Made by a program: the position numbers and the translations under genes
Shown here: positions 59,875 to 64,000 of the stretch, one piece after another
Numbering within the stretch: the stretch's first letter is position 1
How the letters are laid out: every line of letters starts with the position of its first letter
The notes under the pieces: generated by a model
Database searches by the model: none
The model's input: only the letters and a program-made list of their open reading frames with translations
Told to the model about the DNA's origin: nothing
Assembly (NCBI GenBank): GCA_019694975.1
Contig: JAIBAY010000012.1
Location: 1 to 64,000, forward strand
Direction of reading: 5' to 3'
Origin: Chitinophagales bacterium
Lineage (GTDB): Bacteria > Bacteroidota > Bacteroidia > Chitinophagales > UBA10324
DNA length: 64,000 bases

Positions 59875-60046
59875 TTCATTCTTCCAAAATAAAGAACAAC
59901 GATTTCAGCAATTTATGGCGCTCTTTTTTTTGAGACAGTTTTACATTTGAAAATGTGCAATAGCCAGGTGAACCAGATGCTGCTGCTTTCTTTCCAAGCA
60001 CCTTTGCAAAAAACGAGGGAATGGCCATGGAACATATCCATTACTA

Positions 60047-60883
60047 ATGTTTAATTCAAATAATGATACCATGTTGAAGATATTTGTAAGTCATGCCTGG
60101 GACGATAAGGTAAAGGATCAATTTGGCCAGGTATATTCGGAACTGGAGCAATATGATCTGTGGATCGACAAATCAAAGTTACGTCCCGGTGAAAATATCA
60201 GGGAACAAATCAAAAAAGCAATCAACGATTGTGAAGTTGTGCTTTTACTATGGTCGGAAAATGCCGCAGCATCGACGGATGTTCAGTTTGAAATTGAAAC
60301 CGCAATCGCATTGAACAAACATCTGCTGCCATGCACCATCAATGATTATGCTACCGATCATTCTCCTCATCTTGCCGGAAGACTCTATATTGATTTACGG
60401 CAGACAGCAGAAATGCCTGATGCGGCATTGGGCTGGATGAAAGTCAGGGTTCACCTGGTTGATCTGTATATTGAGAAAATGATGGCGCGTTATAAAAGCA
60501 GCAAGGTCTCTGAAAAACTCGAATTACTGGTTCACCTGGATAAGCTCCGTGTATTGCAGGAGGAACAGGAAAAACGTCTAAGCCTCCTGGAAGACAGCCT
60601 GTTTCGCAAGCAGAAAGGGGCATCCAACCGGAACCAAAACAATGCGTACATAAAAAATATGGTGAACAGCATCATTAAAGACTTCAGTTCCGAAAAAGCT
60701 ACTCCTGAGCAAAAGCAGGTGGTTGACTTCCTGAAGTTTACCACTAAATTATTTAATCAGCTGCCGGATGATGATGAGGCTACCGTTACTGCGAGAAATG
60801 CTAAAATGCGTGAGAAGATCAGGCAGTTGGATCCACAAGGCAGCAATGCATTGCTGGGGGAGTTAGCGCCAAAGCTGATGTAA
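60047..60883 (+). CDS. Orphan TIR-domain protein with helical C-terminus
   Basis: This 278-residue cytoplasmic protein may start instead at the ATG at 60071, directly before the domain. The TIR domain (~9-150) begins MLKIFVSHAWDDKVKDQFG, has the WIDKSKLRPGENI loop, then VVLLLWSENAAASTDVQFEI. The putative catalytic Glu is at residue 82 (74 from the second Met). Bacterial TIR domains often cleave NAD+ or build signalling nucleotides. The C-terminal part (~160-278) is helical, with a coiled coil (LDKLRVLQEEQEKRLSLLED), and is not a recognised effector. No Argonaute, SMODS, ThsA or other defence partner is nearby, so a defence role is unsupported. Confidence 0.85.
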   Translation: MFNSNNDTMLKIFVSHAWDDKVKDQFGQVYSELEQYDLWIDKSKLRPGENIREQIKKAINDCEVVLLLWSENAAASTDVQFEIETAIALNKHLLPCTINDYATDHSPHLAGRLYIDLRQTAEMPDAALGWMKVRVHLVDLYIEKMMARYKSSKVSEKLELLVHLDKLRVLQEEQEKRLSLLEDSLFRKQKGASNRNQNNAYIKNMVNSIIKDFSSEKATPEQKQVVDFLKFTTKLFNQLPDDDEATVTARNAKMREKIRQLDPQGSNALLGELAPKLM

Positions 60884-61072
60884 GCTGTAATTCCTTATAG
60901 AAACTTATTTACAGTTTTGCTGGTCATTATGCAGCTTACACATAGCCTGCGAACGACCGGGAGATGGCAAACGTCTGATTGGGCAAGCGATGGCTCAATT
61001 TAATATTTCCTGCAAAATGTAATGGTCATATAACAGCATCGTATCATCTTCGTCCGGTTTGTCTGCTTAATC

Positions 61073-61101
61073 ATTGTCTGACCGGTTTTATTTTAACTTT
61101 G
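61073..61101 (+). promoter_or_regulatory. Bacteroidota-type promoter
   Basis: ATTG (61073-61076), 17 bases, then TAACTTTG (61094-61101) fits the -33/-7 consensus. It lies 30 bases before the ATG at 61132. Confidence 0.6.
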
Positions 61102-61131
61102 TACCATATCTAGAAACCACTTGAATTTGTT

Positions 61132-62250
61132 ATGAAAAAGTTGATTTATGCCATAATACCGGCCCTGCTTGGAATGACCGACTCATATGCACAGTACACT
61201 ACAGATAAGGTAGTCGGGAAAAAGAACCAGGAATACCTTGACAGTGTCAAGAATTCCGAGTATCCCTATGCCTTGCCAATCCTCGGGAAAAAGGCACATC
61301 AGCAGGGATTCAGCCTTCCCTATTCCGCAGGACTCAGCCTCAACTTTCTTACCCAGCAATCAGATATTATCATCGACAATCTCAGCGTGGGATTCAATGG
61401 TGGTGAAATGTATGACCTTGGAAATGTGGTGCGTTTCAACTCAGCTGTTTCCAAAGGCAGTGGCCTGAACCTTCGCCCCGACATCTGGTTGTTTCCTTTC
61501 TTAAACGTATATGGCGTACTGGCGAAATCAGCCTTATCCACTTCCATTGATGCCGGCCTCTGGATTCCGCAAAATGACAGCGTATGGCAGGAAGTGTTAC
61601 CACTCTCCACCAAAGCGGAGTTTAATGCCACCACCCTTGGTTTCGGCCTCACGCCGACCATTGGCGTGGGTGGATTCTTTATGGCTTTTGATATGAACAT
61701 GACTTGGTCTGATGTGCCTGCCCTGGAGAAACCAGCTTTTGCCTTCGTTTTCGATCCGCGCATCGGTAAAAATTTTGTGATCAGGGATGAGATGAATGTA
61801 GCCGTTTGGGCCGGCGGATTCCGGCTGAAGATTAATTCAGGCACTACCGGCTCATTGCCGGTGAGCGATTTATTTTCACTCAATGATGCGCAGCAAAAAA
61901 TTGATGACGGACAGATGAAGGTAGAGCAAGGATATACGGCCGTGGATGAGTGGTGGAACAGCCTCACGGAAATACAGCAGCAGAATCCTGTGAATTCAGC
62001 CAAGTATAATACCGCCAATAAAGCCCTTGAAACCGCTGGCACGGTGCTGGCGGCAGCGGAACAGACCGTGAATAACCTTAATAATTCTACCGTTGAATAT
62101 TCGCTTGACAAGCGGCAAAAAGATATGTGGAACTTTATCGTGGGCGGACAGTTCCAGTTAAACAAACACTGGATGGCACGCGGTGAAGTTGGATTTCTCA
62201 GTGCACGCACACAGGGACTGGTCAGCCTTCAGTACCGTTTTGGATTGTAG
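61132..62250 (+). CDS. Predicted outer-membrane barrel protein with periplasmic helical insert
   Basis: This 372-residue protein has a signal peptide ending TDSYAQ. Many strand-like segments follow (SAGLSLNFLTQQ, ATTLGFGLTPTIGVGGFFMA, NVAVWAGGFRLKI), and it ends GLVSLQYRFGL, typical of outer-membrane barrels. Residues ~245-330 are a helical, Gln/Asn-rich insert (DAQQKIDDGQMKVEQGYTAV, NTANKALETAGTVLAAAEQT) that may extend into the periplasm. The family is not recognised. It has a clear promoter and stands alone. Confidence 0.75.
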   Translation: MKKLIYAIIPALLGMTDSYAQYTTDKVVGKKNQEYLDSVKNSEYPYALPILGKKAHQQGFSLPYSAGLSLNFLTQQSDIIIDNLSVGFNGGEMYDLGNVVRFNSAVSKGSGLNLRPDIWLFPFLNVYGVLAKSALSTSIDAGLWIPQNDSVWQEVLPLSTKAEFNATTLGFGLTPTIGVGGFFMAFDMNMTWSDVPALEKPAFAFVFDPRIGKNFVIRDEMNVAVWAGGFRLKINSGTTGSLPVSDLFSLNDAQQKIDDGQMKVEQGYTAVDEWWNSLTEIQQQNPVNSAKYNTANKALETAGTVLAAAEQTVNNLNNSTVEYSLDKRQKDMWNFIVGGQFQLNKHWMARGEVGFLSARTQGLVSLQYRFGL

Positions 62251-62480
62251 CTGATTTGAAAGTGACAATGGTTATCCACAATCTCTTTTCAGGAATATTT
62301 GCAGCACAGCCATGCTGAACTTTGAGCGGAACATATAATCAAAAAGAATTGCAGTGGTTCTGCTGCTTAACTACGATGTGTTTCATTCACAGTTGCATTT
62401 AATCCAACCGCAACTTTCCGTTTCAGCAATAGAATAAGTTAACTCCTATCATTATTTCAGCCAGTCATCTACAACGCATC

Positions 62481-63179
62481 ATGAAACTCTCCAACGATCA
62501 GCATTTTCTGCTGCCGCAAAGAACACTAGCCGATGAAATACGCGATGCGCACAAGGTTCAGGCAGACCTGTGGCAGGGCGTTTCCGCTTTTGCCGACATC
62601 AGAAATTGTGTAACCGTGTATGGTTCCGCACGGTTTCGCGAAGGTCATCCGTATTATGAACTTGCCCGCGCCATCGGGAAAGAACTGGCGAAAAACAATT
62701 TTTCTGTTATGACGGGCGGTGGGCCCGGCGTGATGGAAGCGGCGAACCGCGGAGCCAAAGAAGGCGGAGGCGTATCATTGGGTTGCAACATCATTCTGCC
62801 ATTCGAACAGGCTCCGAATGTTTACGTCGACAAGATGGTTTCCTTTGAATTTTTCTTTACCCGGAAAACCATTCTCCGCAAAAACTCCGTCGCATACGTA
62901 CTGATGCCCGGCGGTTTCGGCACGATGGATGAAATTTTTGAAGTGCTTACGCTCATTCAAACACATAAACTTCCGCCTCGGCCTGTTGTATGTATGGGTA
63001 AAAATTACTGGAAGCATCTCGGCACCTTCATCCGCGAAACGATGCTTGAAGCGAAAACGATTTCCGAAAGCGATCTTGATCTCGCATTCATCACGGATGA
63101 TCCGGAAGAGGCCGTGCATCACATCAAAAAAATCCTTGCGCAGCAAACTGCTCCACAGGAAGAAGTGCGGGAAGATTAA
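62481..63179 (+). CDS. LOG family protein (TIGR00730-type Rossmann fold)
   Basis: This 232-residue protein has the LOG signature GGGPGVMEAANRGAKEGG (~76-94) and PGGFGTMDEIFEVLTLIQT (~142-160). Both shape the nucleotide pocket; Arg and Glu of the second motif are catalytic in the family. Family members hydrolyse nucleoside 5'-monophosphates to base and ribose 5-phosphate (cytokinin-activating type or purine nucleotide salvage). It is longer at the N-terminus (about 40 residues) than the shortest members, like other TIGR00730 bacterial forms. It is convergent with the porin gene, with about 8 bases between. Confidence 0.9.
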   Translation: MKLSNDQHFLLPQRTLADEIRDAHKVQADLWQGVSAFADIRNCVTVYGSARFREGHPYYELARAIGKELAKNNFSVMTGGGPGVMEAANRGAKEGGGVSLGCNIILPFEQAPNVYVDKMVSFEFFFTRKTILRKNSVAYVLMPGGFGTMDEIFEVLTLIQTHKLPPRPVVCMGKNYWKHLGTFIRETMLEAKTISESDLDLAFITDDPEEAVHHIKKILAQQTAPQEEVRED

Positions 63180-63186
63180 TCCTGCT

Positions 63187-64000
63187 TCAGAACAGCCACC
63201 ATTCGGCCCGGATGCCGATATACTGCCCCCACTTCACCTGTCCAATTTCCTGCAGGAATGGTGAGTAAAGATTGTCCGAAGCAAACTGATTGTATTTAGC
63301 GATAGAATAGATAAAGCGGAAGTGAGGGCGCGCCCAGGGATCAGCCTTAGCGGTAGGAACAATCGTAGGCACTATTGAAAATTTCAGCATGGTTGCAGCC
63401 TGCTGATCGCCATCGGTGCGACTGGCATAATGTACTTCCGTGAGCAGGTGAAACCATTTTTTGATATACCAGAAGTTCCTGATGCCTGCTGCATATTCAC
63501 TCTTGCGATTGAAGATATCGCGGCCGAAATAATCGGGTGCTTTATTCGTGCTGTCGGCAGCACCATGACTGATGGTATAGATGGCATAGCCATTAAAGCT
63601 GTACTTAGGACTTACGTTTAGCAGTATATGTTCTGCAAGACTGAGGCAATAGGCATTACTGAATTTGTTGGTGGAAAGGTCGGGCGCTCCGTAGGTCAGC
63701 CATGTTTTGGAGTTACCACCATCATCACCGTTAGCAATGCCATGACCATAACGGACAGATGACTGATTGAACGAGCCCGGAACTTTTGTTCGAATGCTGA
63801 TGACATGCTTGGCACCAAGCACCCAACCACCCGCTGCCGGATAGTTTAATACAGAGACGGTATCCTGCCCGCTTACATCAGCAAGGCGATGATATTCGCC
63901 GAGCAGTTTTATTTTTTGTTTGTTACTGTCAAAGGGTATGACCTGTTCAACAATCAGCATGCTTCTTCCCCGTAGGCCAAGGCGCTCGGTGCCATCCGCT
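63187..64000 (-). CDS. LamB-like carbohydrate porin, N-terminus beyond the window
   Basis: The minus-strand frame stays open to the right edge (upstream residues read ADGTERLGLRGRSM), so the 257 residues after the Met at 63960 are only the C-terminal part of a longer protein. The ending RPHFRFIYSIAKYNQFASDN ... YIGIRAEWWLF is the signature end of maltoporin (LamB)-family outer-membrane porins, with the terminal Trp-Trp-Leu-Phe for barrel assembly. It should allow passive sugar entry; the sugar is unknown. Whether sugar genes lie next to it cannot be seen. Confidence 0.88.
   Translation of the reverse strand, partial: ADGTERLGLRGRSMLIVEQVIPFDSNKQKIKLLGEYHRLADVSGQDTVSVLNYPAAGGWVLGAKHVISIRTKVPGSFNQSSVRYGHGIANGDDGGNSKTWLTYGAPDLSTNKFSNAYCLSLAEHILLNVSPKYSFNGYAIYTISHGAADSTNKAPDYFGRDIFNRKSEYAAGIRNFWYIKKWFHLLTEVHYASRTDGDQQAATMLKFSIVPTIVPTAKADPWARPHFRFIYSIAKYNQFASDNLYSPFLQEIGQVKWGQYIGIRAEWWLF

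Noticed and set aside
61320-62210. Long minus-strand open frame (296 residues)
   Set aside because: It lies antisense to a clear plus-strand barrel gene with promoter and signal peptide; its composition (Ser/Pro/Thr-rich, no motif) is that of a shadow frame.
60047-62250. A TIR-based anti-phage defence island
   Set aside because: Neighbours are outer-membrane barrels and a LOG protein; no nuclease, cyclase, Argonaute or other effector accompanies the TIR gene.

Overview
The window reads as chromosome of an environmental member of the Bacteroidota (Chitinophagales/Saprospirales-like by gene style; the exact lineage cannot be read from the sequence). Nine large secreted proteins end in a type IX secretion (T9SS) C-terminal sorting tail with a Y/F-PNP motif. 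Promoters of the TAnnTTTG type are visible in a few places, Shine-Dalgarno sequences are rare, and LytS/LytTR and HisKA_3/LuxR two-component pairs are present. I recognised no rRNA, tRNA or CRISPR array.

Layout. 0.2-7.7 kb: a tyrosine recombinase with an unusual three-repeat N-terminus, a T9SS protein, a LytS/LytTR pair and a secreted PPAD-like deiminase. 8.6-25.2 kb: a minus-strand stress/envelope island. It begins (at its right end) with a substrate-binding-protein-like sensor kinase and a LuxR regulator. It continues through a single-domain regulator, three small stress proteins that share one upstream motif, and two tandem sulfatases. It ends in a nine-gene run: HAD lipoprotein, DUF502, secreted 2H phosphoesterase, DUF2252, HdeD, VIT1-like, outer-membrane protein, cardiolipin synthase, outer-membrane protein. 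25.7-44.6 kb: plus-strand secreted proteins, including a seven-repeat propeller protein, three paralogous six-bladed kelch proteins (two carrying MopE-type metal-binding modules), an IPT/FG-GAP protein, a tail-fibre-like protein and an M4 peptidase. 44.8-48.7 kb: a TPR histidine kinase, a NarL regulator and a serine hydrolase. 49.5-51.3 kb: a truncated secreted-protein start and a seven-bladed kelch protein. 52.9-55.6 kb: a probable glucosylglycerate synthase/phosphatase fusion, a CPA-type Na+/H+ antiporter and a broken nhaA. 56-64 kb: an L,D-transpeptidase-like lipoprotein, an alpha/beta hydrolase, outer-membrane barrels, an orphan TIR protein, a LOG-family protein and a LamB-like porin that runs off the window.

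The strongest unexplained signal is a dispersed family of about 270-bp elements with long terminal inverted repeats (outer part CGTTAGTCCGGATTTGTA, inner part GGTGTTCGAAAC). All full copies lie in the same orientation, and many abut gene fragments: nhaA is cut by one copy, a Y1/REP-type transposase tail follows another, a T9SS tail and a barrel tail precede others, and a lipoprotein pseudogene and one edge of a ~0.5 kb duplication meet them. No intact transposase for the family lies in the window.

Functionally, two modules stand out. One is the island with its own two-component system and a shared promoter-like motif, which by gene content looks like an envelope or general stress response. 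The other is an osmo/ion-homeostasis operon (compatible-solute synthesis plus Na+/H+ exchange) bracketed by two copies of the repeat.
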